A stretch of DNA of 64,000 nt, taken from positions 124,001 to 188,000 of the forward strand of contig JAJVII010000022.1 in the NCBI GenBank assembly GCA_022072085.1, written 5' to 3'. Position 1 is the first letter of the stretch. Every line of letters starts with the position of its first letter. A model generated the notes under the pieces. The model worked only from the letters and a program-made list of their open reading frames with translations. It was not told where the DNA came from and ran no database searches. Source of the DNA: Phycisphaerae bacterium (GTDB lineage: Bacteria > Planctomycetota > Phycisphaerae > JAJVII01). The position numbers and the translations under genes were made by a program. Below are positions 32,206 to 41,056 of this stretch, in pieces.

Positions 32206-34734
32206 CTATTCCTCCGGCAGCGGTCGCGGGGGAGGGGCCATTTCCATCATCTCGTAGCCCGGCCCGTCTTTCGGGAAGGTCAGCTTCGTGTGCACCGTCC
32301 CCGCGCGGCGGACCTGGTTGAACCGCATCGGGCGGATCTGGTCGCTCAGCGCCTTGACGAACGCCGGCTTGTCCACGCCCTCGGGCAGGCGGATGGCGAC
32401 CTCCGCGACCGCGCCGGTCTCGTCCAGCCGCAGGTCTACCTCGATCGTCTTGCCGTTGAGTTCGTGCTGCTGCGCGAGCCTGGCCCAGCGGGTCCGGGTG
32501 TAGAACCGGAGCGTCCCCTCGACCCGCATCGTCTCGGCCGCGGGCAGCAACTGCTCATCCGGCTGCGAGGTCGGCTGCGTCGTCGGCACGCCGTCCGGCT
32601 GAGACGTCGGCGTCTCCGGCTGTGTCGTCGGTGGAGGGGGCGGCACATGAGGCCGGACCGGCGGGGCGACCATTTCCGACCAGTGCGGCGGCGCGGGTTG
32701 AAAGCCGTCGCCGCGCGGCCGGAGCGGGGGCGCGGGCTGCTCGTCCGCCACCAGCGTGATGGGCGGTCCGGCTAGACTGGACTGCTCCGCCGGCGCCGGG
32801 GCCATCTCCGACTCGTGCGTCGGCGGCAGGGGGATCATCTGCGGCGGCTGGGGCTGGATCGGCGCCGGGGCCATCTCGGTGTCCTCGGTCGGGAACTCCC
32901 GTTGCGGCTGCGTCTGCGGTGGCGCCGGCTGCGTCGGGAGCGGGGCCATCTCGGTCGGCTCGGGGGCCATCTCCGTTTCAAACGTCGGATCGCGGAACGG
33001 ATCGGGCGCCGGCTGGGTCTGCGGCGCGGGCTTGTCTGCGCCGGGGTTGGCCGGGCCGGTCGGGGTGGGGGCCCGCTCGGTCGTCTCGGGGGCCTTGACG
33101 CCGTCCTTGCAGCCGATCGTAGTCAGCAGGATCGCCGCGGCGGCAGCGGCGGCTGGGCCGGCCAGGCGGCGGCGGCGCGGCGACTGCTGTGGCTGGGCGG
33201 CTATCCGCTCCATCCGCGCGACGATTCCCTCCATCCGCCCCAGCATGTCGGCGTCGAACGCGACGCGCTCAGCCAGCAGGGCGTCGGCCACTGCCGCATC
33301 GTCGCGGCCGTCGTCGTCGGCCTGCACGTGGGCGACGATCTCGCCCAACAGGTCGGCGTTATTCCAGTTCAGTTCCGCGACCAGGCCCTTGACCTGCGGG
33401 CCGAGCCCGGCTGCGCGGCCAGGCCAGAAGTGCCGCAGGATGTGGTAGTAGTAGTCCGCCCGCATCGCCTGGTGGTTCATGCCCGGGCCGGTGAAGTTCC
33501 GCTCGGCGAACACGCGGTAGAACATCTCGAACGCCCGCTGCATCCGCGGGTCGAAGATGCGGTAGTGGTAGCCGAAGTAGTCGCCCATCAGGCGGCCGGC
33601 GGCTCGCAGCCGCCGCTCGATCTCCGTGCCCGCGTAGACCTCGACGCGGCAGAAGTTCAGCGGGAACTCGGCGTGGCGGCGCATGAAGTCCACGTTGGCC
33701 TGGGCGTCGTCGGCCGTCATCTGGGGCTCGAAGATCAGCAGGTTGAAGCAGGTGTGGATGCTCCGCTCGGCCAGCAACTCCAGCGCCCGCTCGTTCTGCT
33801 CGCGGCGGACCCCTCGGCCGAGATGCCGCAGGCCGTCCACCGCCGCGTTCTCCACCCCCAGGAAGACGCGGAACAGCCCGAGTTCGGCCAGCCGATCGAA
33901 CGTCTCGGGGTGCACGTCGTTCGGACGCACCTTCACCTGGAACGCAAACCGCCCGACGCCGCGGGCCGCCAGCTCGTCAGCCAGTCCGTCGATGCGGGCG
34001 AGCATGTCGGACTTGCCGGGCAGGAAGAAGTTGTCGTCGTGGAAGTTGAAGATCCGCACCCCGCGGTCGTGGTAGAGGTGGGCCATCTCCGCGGCGATGC
34101 AGCCGGGGTCGCGCTGGCGGAACCGCTGGCCGGGGTTCTCGCGATACCACGCGTTGATCGAGCAGAAGTGACAGTTGGCGTAGCACCCGCGGCCGGCCAG
34201 GATGTTCGCGATCGGCTGGCCGAGGTAGTGGTGGAACGTCGCCGGCCGCGTCGGCCAGGGCCTCACGTCCAGGTCCGCCGGCGTCGGCCGAGCCGGCGTG
34301 CGGACGACCTGCCCGTCGCGGTCGCGATAGCTGACGCCCGCGACGCGCGCGGGGTCGGCCAGGTCGGCTGCCAGCTCGACCATCGCCTCTTCGCCTTCGC
34401 CGTGGATGGCGGTGTCGATGGCCGGGAAGTCGCGCAGCAGTTCCGCGGCGTGGAAGCCCGCGAAGTGCCCGCCCGCGGTGACGTGCCCGCGATAGCCGGC
34501 GGCGCGGAGGGCGTCCGCGAGCGCGACGTATTCCCGCGCCCGGGCGGTGAAGACCATGCTCAGCCCGACGACGGCCGGGTCGAACGCGAGGATGTCGCGG
34601 ACGATCTGCGGCGATTGGGCGGCTGCGTGGAAGTCGAAGATGCGAGGCGAGTGGCCTGCCGCCGTCAGCGCCGCGTCGATGCAGCGAAGCGCCAGGTTCT
34701 CCTCCAACTCCGGCCCGACCAGTGCGATCCTCAT
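32206..34734 (-). CDS. B12-binding radical SAM enzyme fused to a lipobox-like helix, Pro-rich EMAP repeats and a TonB-like C-terminus
   Basis: 842 residues in one frame. Residues 1-125 are a cobalamin-binding domain; the radical SAM core (about 172-400) has CYANCHFC with ligands C184, C188, C191. After a helical segment comes a hydrophobic stretch with ILLTTIGC (534-541), like a lipobox. Residues 548-725 are Pro/Gln/Thr-rich with recurring (T/S)EMAP units: near 587-591, 594-598, 619-623, 642-646, WSEMVAP at 685-691, and MEMAP at 830-834. Residues about 736-822 resemble a TonB C-terminal fold (VEGTLRFY; IEVDLRLDETGAVAEVAIRLPEG). A cytosolic radical enzyme with a secreted-like tail is unusual. 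B12/rSAM proteins often methylate or rearrange substrates; the substrate here is unknown. Confidence 0.7.
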   Translation of the reverse strand: MRIALVGPELEENLALRCIDAALTAAGHSPRIFDFHAAAQSPQIVRDILAFDPAVVGLSMVFTARAREYVALADALRAAGYRGHVTAGGHFAGFHAAELLRDFPAIDTAIHGEGEEAMVELAADLADPARVAGVSYRDRDGQVVRTPARPTPADLDVRPWPTRPATFHHYLGQPIANILAGRGCYANCHFCSINAWYRENPGQRFRQRDPGCIAAEMAHLYHDRGVRIFNFHDDNFFLPGKSDMLARIDGLADELAARGVGRFAFQVKVRPNDVHPETFDRLAELGLFRVFLGVENAAVDGLRHLGRGVRREQNERALELLAERSIHTCFNLLIFEPQMTADDAQANVDFMRRHAEFPLNFCRVEVYAGTEIERRLRAAGRLMGDYFGYHYRIFDPRMQRAFEMFYRVFAERNFTGPGMNHQAMRADYYYHILRHFWPGRAAGLGPQVKGLVAELNWNNADLLGEIVAHVQADDDGRDDAAVADALLAERVAFDADMLGRMEGIVARMERIAAQPQQSPRRRRLAGPAAAAAAAILLTTIGCKDGVKAPETTERAPTPTGPANPGADKPAPQTQPAPDPFRDPTFETEMAPEPTEMAPLPTQPAPPQTQPQREFPTEDTEMAPAPIQPQPPQMIPLPPTHESEMAPAPAEQSSLAGPPITLVADEQPAPPLRPRGDGFQPAPPHWSEMVAPPVRPHVPPPPPTTQPETPTSQPDGVPTTQPTSQPDEQLLPAAETMRVEGTLRFYTRTRWARLAQQHELNGKTIEVDLRLDETGAVAEVAIRLPEGVDKPAFVKALSDQIRPMRFNQVRRAGTVHTKLTFPKDGPGYEMMEMAPPPRPLPEE

Positions 34735-35015
34735 GGCGAGTCCTCCGGGTCATGCGACCAGACGCGGCGCGCATACCTATTCCACGAATATGAGATGCGC
34801 CAACCCAGACGATGTTCCCGCCCGGCGGCAGCCGCGTCAACAGCCGATTCACTTGCGTGCCAAAGGGGGTGGAGGGAATTCAGCCTGCGGGCCGATAAGG
34901 ACAGATGCGTGACGTCGGCCTCGCCAGGGGGCCGGGGATGGAAGTTGGCCTCCGGGGCGGGGCGCGGTAGGATGACAGGCCCGACTTGACGCGGCAGGGG
35001 CCGCAGGTGATCCCA

Positions 35016-36188
35016 ATGGTGGAACCCAAGTTCTTCCGGGCGACCACGCCGCAAGGCGTCAAGCCCATCGTCACTCCGCAAAGGCTTCGGATCGGCATCG
35101 GCGTTGTCGTGGTCGCGCTGCTGGCGCTGGGGCTGTGGGCCGTGCTGCACGGCGGCTCGCACGAGCCCCCGCTGACCGGCGAGAACGAACAGGCGGCCAA
35201 TCCGCCGGCTGGGCCCGGCGCTCCGTCCACGCCGGCCAACAACCCGACTCCGAACAATCCGCAGCCGCCCAAGCCGACCGAGACGCAGATCGCCGCCGAG
35301 GGGCACGTCCCGGTCGAGGCGCCCAAACCCGAGGTCGTCGCCCGCAGCGAGCAGCAGAAGCTGGCTGACCAGGTCGCCGCCGCCGACAAGCTCTACACCG
35401 AGCAGAGCTGGCTGGCGGCCCGCAACGCCTACAACGCGGTCGTCGACAAGGGCCTGCCCAAAGAGGCCAACGACCACTGCGTCGCCCGGCTGTCGGACCT
35501 GGCCGACAAGACGGTCTTCAGCATGCTCTGCGCCCCCGGCGACACGGTGACCGAGTATTACAAGGTTCCGTCGGGCAGCAGTTACTGGAAGATTTCGCAG
35601 ATCTACCGGCTCTACAAAGGCCAGAGCAATCCCGAGGTGGTGAGCCTGCTGGAGAAGATCAACCGGATCCCCGCGCGCGGCCTGCGGGCCGAGCAGAAGA
35701 TCAAGGTCGTCAAGGGCCCGTTCAACGTCGTGGTCGACAAGTCGGACTTCACGCTGAGCGTCTACCTCGACATGCCGACGGGCAGCCAGAGCGTGCCGCT
35801 GCTGGTGCGACGGTACATGGTCGGGCTGGGCGAGTTCGACAGCACGCCGGTGGGCGTCTGGCGGGTCGAGAAGATGGAGTTCAATCAGCCTTGGCGCAAC
35901 CCGCGCAACAACGAGCTGATCCAGCCTGAGAGTCAGGACTATCCGCTCGGCCGGCCGGGGCGGTGGATCGGCCTGGAAGGAATCTTCGGCGACGCGGTGG
36001 GCCAGCACGGCTACGGCATCCACGGCACGAATCAGCCCGACAGCATCGGCAAGCAGAAGAGTCTGGGCTGCATTCGCATGCTCGACAAGGACGTGTCGGA
36101 ACTCTGGTTCCTCATGCGGATCGCCGACAAGCCCGACAAGCCGGACGACCCGCCGCCGCCCTTCTGCCGCGTGACGGTTCGGCCGTAA
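35016..36188 (+). CDS. L,D-transpeptidase (YkuD) with LysM-like domain
   Basis: 390 residues from ATG 35016 (AGGTGAT upstream); TTG or GTG codons up to 10 residues earlier are possible. One membrane helix at residues about 29-46 anchors the protein in the inner membrane. A Pro-rich linker and a helical stretch lead to a LysM-like segment (about 160-260) and the catalytic YkuD domain, with H336 and C352 in HGTNQPDSIGKQKSLGCIRM, the HxxxSxGCxRM motif. It should cross-link peptidoglycan stem peptides (3-3 links) or attach proteins to them. A terminator follows at 36216-36246. It shares its upstream region with the divergent radical SAM gene. Confidence 0.88.
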   Translation: MVEPKFFRATTPQGVKPIVTPQRLRIGIGVVVVALLALGLWAVLHGGSHEPPLTGENEQAANPPAGPGAPSTPANNPTPNNPQPPKPTETQIAAEGHVPVEAPKPEVVARSEQQKLADQVAAADKLYTEQSWLAARNAYNAVVDKGLPKEANDHCVARLSDLADKTVFSMLCAPGDTVTEYYKVPSGSSYWKISQIYRLYKGQSNPEVVSLLEKINRIPARGLRAEQKIKVVKGPFNVVVDKSDFTLSVYLDMPTGSQSVPLLVRRYMVGLGEFDSTPVGVWRVEKMEFNQPWRNPRNNELIQPESQDYPLGRPGRWIGLEGIFGDAVGQHGYGIHGTNQPDSIGKQKSLGCIRMLDKDVSELWFLMRIADKPDKPDDPPPPFCRVTVRP

Positions 36189-36215
36189 CTGAACGGTCGC
36201 TCACGACCAACCGCG

Positions 36216-36246
36216 AGCCCGGGGATAGCCTCCCCGGGCTTTGTCT
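36216..36246 (+). terminator. Terminator of the L,D-transpeptidase gene
   Basis: AGCCCGGGG pairs with CCCCGGGCT across a seven-base loop, followed by TTGTCTTT. Confidence 0.75.
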
Positions 36247-36333
36247 TTGCGCCCTCGTTGGCCCGCAAGACGTCCCACGACGGGATCATTTCGTCGAAGG
36301 CGTGTTGTCCAAAAGCCACATGCGGTGCCCTGG

Positions 36334-36410
36334 ATGTTGATTTGCGTCAACATTCAGTCAAGCACGCCAATCGTCTGCCCGCACCAGGTTGCATCGCAAC
36401 CACTTGTGGT
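36334..36410. promoter_or_regulatory. Three successive palindromes before the PEP-CTERM gene
   Basis: ATGTTGA/TCAACAT (36334-36353), GGTTGC/GCAACC (36387-36401) and ACCAC/GTGGT (36399-36410, overlapping the second). They lie in a relatively AT-rich gap of 406 bases upstream of the PEP-CTERM gene and may be binding sites or leader structure. The remaining gap shows no gene. Confidence 0.4.
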
Positions 36411-36594
36411 ATATCTGGTTGTGGAAATTCCTCCCTGGGGGGCGGTTTCTGGTACGTCATTTGCTAGTCAGATCTGGCGCGTGTCAATGAATTCGGCTTC
36501 CTGACGACCGGCTTGGTTTCCGGATCCACGTGACTTGGCAGTGTGGGTTGGGCTGACCGAAGGCGAGAGAGAGACCTAGAACGGAGAGATGCAA

Positions 36595-37788
36595 ATGGCC
36601 AGGACATTCGCGATTGTGGCTGCGGCCTTGCTGGCGGCCCAGATGCCGGCGCTGGCGGGGACGGTGGCGGTGACCGACGGGGGCTCGATCCTGAACGATT
36701 TCGAGGTCGTCGGACGGTGGTACGCGGCTGCGAGCGGCTCCAACGGCACCCGCAACACGGGCGGATTGGCCTATGTCGAGGAAGGGGGCACGGGCTATCT
36801 GTATGCATACGGCAAAGGCGGCACGGGCAGCTACGCGCTGCGCAAGTTCGATCTGCCGACGGCCGGTACGGGCTTCGTGCGGCCGGTGCTGGAAGGCAGC
36901 CGAAGCGGCAGCTCGACAGCCCTGGCCTACGACCCGGACTATGCCGGCGGCACGCTGCTGTCGCAGGGGACTTACTTCACCAGCGGCACGGGCCTCAACG
37001 GCGGAACGGACGGCAACATCGTCACTGTCGACAGCGGAGACGTGGTCCTCAACGACCCGTCCCAGAGCAGCGCATGGTATTACTACAACGGCGATGCCAC
37101 GTACCTGCCGTCTGCCTACTCGCTCTCGGGCGAAGGCGAGATGCTCGTGGTCCGCAACGGCGGCGGGACGCCTTTCCAGGCCATCAGCATGATGCACCCG
37201 AATGTCGGGGGCACCGCGTACGTCGCCCCGCAGTTGCCCGGCCGCGCCACCTCCGAGGACTCGCGATCCGTCCTCTACAACCTGAGTTCGACCCTCGGCA
37301 TCAGCACCGTCAGCGGTGTGGAGTATGCCTACTACGAGGGTTCCGGCATGCCGGTGCTCTACATTCTGGCCAACGGCGCCTCCGACGCCTTTCACCTCTT
37401 CGCCGTGACGCCGGGCGATGACGGCGTCTTCGGCGAAAGCACGCCGGGCGCCTGCGACGACGTGGTCGTCGGCTACACGTTCGGCGAGGACAGCGCGGGC
37501 AACAGCTACACCATCCAGAAGCAGCACATTACCTGGGAGGCCGCCCCCGGGAATACGACCCTGGTCGATATCCACGGCAGCTACAGCACGGGCTTCACCG
37601 CGATGACCATCGACCCCAGCACGGGCTATCTCTACCTGCACGGCGCCGGCGACTATGGCGGCGGGGTGATCCTCAAGGACCTCTCGGCCCGGACGTTGCC
37701 GGTCCCCGAGCCGGCCACGCTGTCGATGTTGGCATTGGGCGCCCTGTCGATGACGGGGGCAGCCGCCCGGCGTCGCTGCCGCCGCTGA
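36595..37788 (+). CDS. PEP-CTERM sorting-domain protein
   Basis: 397 residues from ATG 36595, preferred over ATG 36589 because GGAG (36583-36586) is then 8 bases away. A signal peptide ends near ALAG. The mature part is Gly/Ser/Thr/Tyr-rich, beta-strand-like and without a recognised catalytic domain. The C-terminus VPEPATLSMLALGALSMTGAAARRRCRR is a full PEP-CTERM tag: VPEP, hydrophobic helix, Arg cluster. An exosortase would cleave it and attach it to the outer surface, often with exopolysaccharide; no exosortase gene lies in the window. A second such protein is at 57.3 kb. Confidence 0.88.
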   Translation: MARTFAIVAAALLAAQMPALAGTVAVTDGGSILNDFEVVGRWYAAASGSNGTRNTGGLAYVEEGGTGYLYAYGKGGTGSYALRKFDLPTAGTGFVRPVLEGSRSGSSTALAYDPDYAGGTLLSQGTYFTSGTGLNGGTDGNIVTVDSGDVVLNDPSQSSAWYYYNGDATYLPSAYSLSGEGEMLVVRNGGGTPFQAISMMHPNVGGTAYVAPQLPGRATSEDSRSVLYNLSSTLGISTVSGVEYAYYEGSGMPVLYILANGASDAFHLFAVTPGDDGVFGESTPGACDDVVVGYTFGEDSAGNSYTIQKQHITWEAAPGNTTLVDIHGSYSTGFTAMTIDPSTGYLYLHGAGDYGGGVILKDLSARTLPVPEPATLSMLALGALSMTGAAARRRCRR

Positions 37789-37825
37789 GCGTCGCATTCG
37801 GGGTGTTGCCGGCAGGACCGTCAAT

Positions 37826-37862
37826 CAGGGACAGTCGCCTCAGTCGAAGGCGGCTGTCCCTG
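37826..37862 (+). terminator. Hairpin terminator between PEP-CTERM and hydrolase genes
   Basis: CAGGGACAG and CTGTCCCTG with inner CGCCT/AGGCG form a long stem after the PEP-CTERM stop codon. The T content after it (TTCGTTCTG) is modest. It may serve both convergent genes. Confidence 0.6.
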
Positions 37863-37895
37863 TTCGTTCTGGATCGGCTGCGGGCAGGCGGCCCG

Positions 37896-38471
37896 TCACC
37901 CCGGCGAGTTGAGGAACTCGTCCAGGGGGATGCAGCGGACGCCGATGTTGCGGATGTCGGCGATGTTGGCGGCCTTGACTTCAGGGGTCTTGGCGCTGGT
38001 CGCGTCGGTGATGTTGACCACCTCGTAGCCCAGCGACACGGCGTCGTAGATCGTTGCACGGATGCAGTTGGGGTACTGCGTCCCGCAGATCACCAGCCGC
38101 TCCACCTTCAGCCGCCGCAGGATGAAGTCCAGTTCCGTGTTCATGAACCCGCTGAAGCGGTTCTTGACGACGACGTAGTCCTTGCCCGACGGGGCGATCT
38201 CCGCGACGACCTGGGCCCCGCGGCTGCCCGGCGTCAGGTAGGCGACGCCCTTGAGATAGTCGGCCAGCCGCGTGATCTCGATGTCGCTGCCGTCGGCGCG
38301 GTATTCGCGGATCACGTGGAACACCGGCAGGTCGCGCTCGTGGAACCAGTCGAGCAGTCGGCGGATGCGGGGCAGCGTCTCGGGAGCCCCGGCGATGTGC
38401 ATCGGCGCGCCTGGAAGCACGGCGTCGTTCTGCATGTCCACGATCACCAGGGCGGTCTTGGCCTGCTGCAT
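37896..38471 (-). CDS. Isochorismatase-like cysteine hydrolase
   Basis: 191 residues. The catalytic triad is complete: D12 (VDMQND), K103 (VVVKNRFSGF) and C136 (YPNCIRAT), with a cis-peptide-type region before the Cys. The family includes nicotinamidases, isochorismatases and various carbamoyl or amide hydrolases; the substrate pocket cannot be judged by eye. ATG 38471 is preceded by AAAGGAA. The next upstream gene on this strand begins 36 bases away (glycosyltransferase-like), so they may be cotranscribed, but no functional link is evident. Confidence 0.87.
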   Translation of the reverse strand: MQQAKTALVIVDMQNDAVLPGAPMHIAGAPETLPRIRRLLDWFHERDLPVFHVIREYRADGSDIEITRLADYLKGVAYLTPGSRGAQVVAEIAPSGKDYVVVKNRFSGFMNTELDFILRRLKVERLVICGTQYPNCIRATIYDAVSLGYEVVNITDATSAKTPEVKAANIADIRNIGVRCIPLDEFLNSPG

Positions 38472-38507
38472 GGCCGGTTCCTTTCGGGTAAGCGGTGCTG
38501 GCCCGGA

Positions 38508-40856
38508 TCAGTTGCTCGTGGGGGCTGACGTCGAAGTCTCCGCCGGCTGCGTCGTCGGGGTCGGCGCCTCGTCCAGGTCGATCAGCCAGAAGGGGGCGCC
38601 GCGCTTCGAGCTTTTCGGGACGATGGACCGGACTTCCACGCTCGCGTCGCCGGCCAGTTCGTGCACGCGCCCCAGGGCCCACAGCTTCTCGTCATCGCGG
38701 GCGTAGACCGGGCTCAGCCCGTAGCTGCGGCTCAGACGCCTGACTTCCGACCAGTTCACGAAGACGTAACGGACCTTCAGCGTGTCGCGGAGCCAGTCGC
38801 GGATGGCCTCGGCCGGGATCGACGGGTCGGCCAGCCGCTCGGCCAACCGATCGCGCGAGAAGACCACGTTGTAGCGGACGGGATAACGGAAGTAGAACGC
38901 GCGGGATTCGCCGATCAGCCACATCTTCGCCGGCCCGTCGGGTGTCGCCCCGGCGTCGGTCAGCAGGCGATTGAGCTGGCCGAACACGTAGCGCGGCGGC
39001 GTCGGCCGATCCCCCATCATGTCGTGCACGGTCGGCAGGCTGTTCGACTTGTCCAGCTCGTTCGTGTCCACCTCGAAGCGGAGGTGAAGCTGCATCGCGC
39101 TGACCATCGCCGGGGCGAGCATGAGCAGGAACATCATCCCGCGGATGCTCGGGCGGACCGCCGCCATCGACCGCCCGACCAGCAGCCCCAGCGGCAGGAT
39201 CGCCGGCAGGATGAATCGCCCCGGCACGTGCGAGCAGAAGATCCAGAACGCGAGCATCCCGCCGGCCGACACCAGCAGCAGCAGGTCCCAGCGCGAGCGG
39301 CGTCGGGTCAGGAAGATCGGCCAGCAGAGCCACCACAGCCAGGGTCCGTAAAGCGAGGAATAGACCAGCGAGACTTCGACCGGCGTGGCCGGCTCGTCGC
39401 CGGGGGCGCGGGGGACGGCGTTCACCCGCGCGGCGACGCGATCGGCTTCGCCGTCAGCCAGCGCGATCGACGGGTGGCTGAAGAAGTGCCGCCAGGCCCG
39501 GTCGAGGCGTTGCGGCAGGGCGATGTCGGGCAGGTGGGCGGCCTTCCAGCGGGCGTCGTCCTCGGCCCGCCAGTCGCCGCCGTCAAGGGTCTTCCACAGC
39601 AGGGGGTAGAGCGGGTTGCGGGCCAGCAGCGCGTTCTTGACCAGCCACGGCGAGAAGGCCACCAGCACGCCGGCCGTCACGAGCAGGGCGTGCCGCCCCT
39701 TGCGGCGCAGCGACAGCCGCGTCAGCCCGCGCGTCGCAAGCAGCCCCAGCGCCAGCGGACCGACCATCAGGGGGATGGCCAGGTACTTGCACCCGCACGC
39801 CAGCCCCGCGACCAGGCCGATCGCCAGGGCGCAGGTCCCCAGCGGAGCCCGGGCGAAGACGTCCGGCACTTCCTCTTCCGATCGCGCGCTGAGCTGGTAA
39901 TGGCGGAGCAGGGCCCAGGCGACGGCCATGTGGAACAGCATCATCGGCTCAACGTAGGCCACCGTCGCGACGGTCGCCAGCATCGGCACGGCGGCGACCG
40001 CGACGACGGCCAGCGGACCGCCGCCGCAGTCCTCGCGCCCGCCGAGGCGCGACGCGATGTACACGCCCGCGCCCGCGAGCACCGCCAGCAGCACGTTGAG
40101 CGCCGTCGCCAGGTACGCCCCCGATTGCGGCGGGTCGTTGATGCCCATCAGCATCATGAACCACATTTCCGCGTTGGACGGAAAGTTGGAGTAGACGTTG
40201 TGCGGCAGGAATCCGACGCGGCCGGCGGCCAGGTATTCCTTGGGATACTCCAGGTGATATTCCAGCACGTCGTAGCCCATGCCCTCCAGGTCGTCGGGCA
40301 TGGTTCCGGTCCAGAGCACGCCCGGCGGCATGCTCAGGGCCGCGATCACCACCGCCAGCGTCGGCGACAGCACCAGCGCCGCCCAGTTCCACCGCGACGA
40401 AACCGAACGGCCGCTGGGCAGCGGCGGGCAACTCCCCCACAGCCGCCACAACGGATAGATTCCCGCGACCGCGCCGACCACCGGCAGAGCGAAGAAGAGC
40501 CATCGTCCCAGTCCGCCGGCCAGCCCGGCGATCAGCAGGATCAGCGAAAACGCCCCGACGCCCAGGGCCGACGCCGTCAGCAGCGCCAACGGACGGGGCA
40601 TCGACCGGACGCCGCCCAGCAGGTGCAGGATGCCCGCGCCCAGCGATGTCGCCGCCGCCAGCAGGGCCCCGGCCAGCAGCAGGCTCACCGTCGCCGCGCC
40701 CAGCAGCGTCAGTCCGTGCCGGGGCCACCAGACCATGACCATGGCGGCTGCCCCGATCACGGTGCACAGCCCAGCCAGCGGGCCCCATGACCACGGCTGC
40801 GCGGGCGTGCTGTTCGACGACGCGGCGGGGGCCGGATTGCCGTTGCGATTGCTCAC
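38508..40856 (-). CDS. Multi-spanning membrane protein, glycosyltransferase 39/ArnT-like
   Basis: 782 residues from GTG 40856; a TTG 22 codons earlier is less likely. About a dozen hydrophobic helices spread over residues 25-640, then a soluble C-terminal domain of about 140 residues (RYVFGQLNRLLTDAGATPDGPAKMWLIGESRAFYF). The layout, with LEYHLEYPKEYLAAGR in the first large periplasmic loop after two helices, resembles lipid-linked sugar glycosyltransferases, where an acidic pair acts as base. Many planctomycetes carry such proteins for surface glycosylation. The family call is tentative and rests on topology and loop character, not a firm motif. Confidence 0.55.
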   Translation of the reverse strand: MSNRNGNPAPAASSNSTPAQPWSWGPLAGLCTVIGAAAMVMVWWPRHGLTLLGAATVSLLLAGALLAAATSLGAGILHLLGGVRSMPRPLALLTASALGVGAFSLILLIAGLAGGLGRWLFFALPVVGAVAGIYPLWRLWGSCPPLPSGRSVSSRWNWAALVLSPTLAVVIAALSMPPGVLWTGTMPDDLEGMGYDVLEYHLEYPKEYLAAGRVGFLPHNVYSNFPSNAEMWFMMLMGINDPPQSGAYLATALNVLLAVLAGAGVYIASRLGGREDCGGGPLAVVAVAAVPMLATVATVAYVEPMMLFHMAVAWALLRHYQLSARSEEEVPDVFARAPLGTCALAIGLVAGLACGCKYLAIPLMVGPLALGLLATRGLTRLSLRRKGRHALLVTAGVLVAFSPWLVKNALLARNPLYPLLWKTLDGGDWRAEDDARWKAAHLPDIALPQRLDRAWRHFFSHPSIALADGEADRVAARVNAVPRAPGDEPATPVEVSLVYSSLYGPWLWWLCWPIFLTRRRSRWDLLLLVSAGGMLAFWIFCSHVPGRFILPAILPLGLLVGRSMAAVRPSIRGMMFLLMLAPAMVSAMQLHLRFEVDTNELDKSNSLPTVHDMMGDRPTPPRYVFGQLNRLLTDAGATPDGPAKMWLIGESRAFYFRYPVRYNVVFSRDRLAERLADPSIPAEAIRDWLRDTLKVRYVFVNWSEVRRLSRSYGLSPVYARDDEKLWALGRVHELAGDASVEVRSIVPKSSKRGAPFWLIDLDEAPTPTTQPAETSTSAPTSN

Positions 40857-41056
40857 GTGTTTGACTTGCCTGAATGAAACTGCGGATGGGATGAATCTAC
40901 CCGGGCAAGATGCGTCAGCCAACCGACCTGTGCAGCCGGTTGCGATTCCGATGCCCCGCGGGTCAGGGCGCCGGGCCGCCGATCGGCCTGGCAGCGGGCC
41001 ATCGCGTCTTGCCCCGGCGGTCGGGTAACAACTCGTCCCAAACCGGACTGGCCAGC

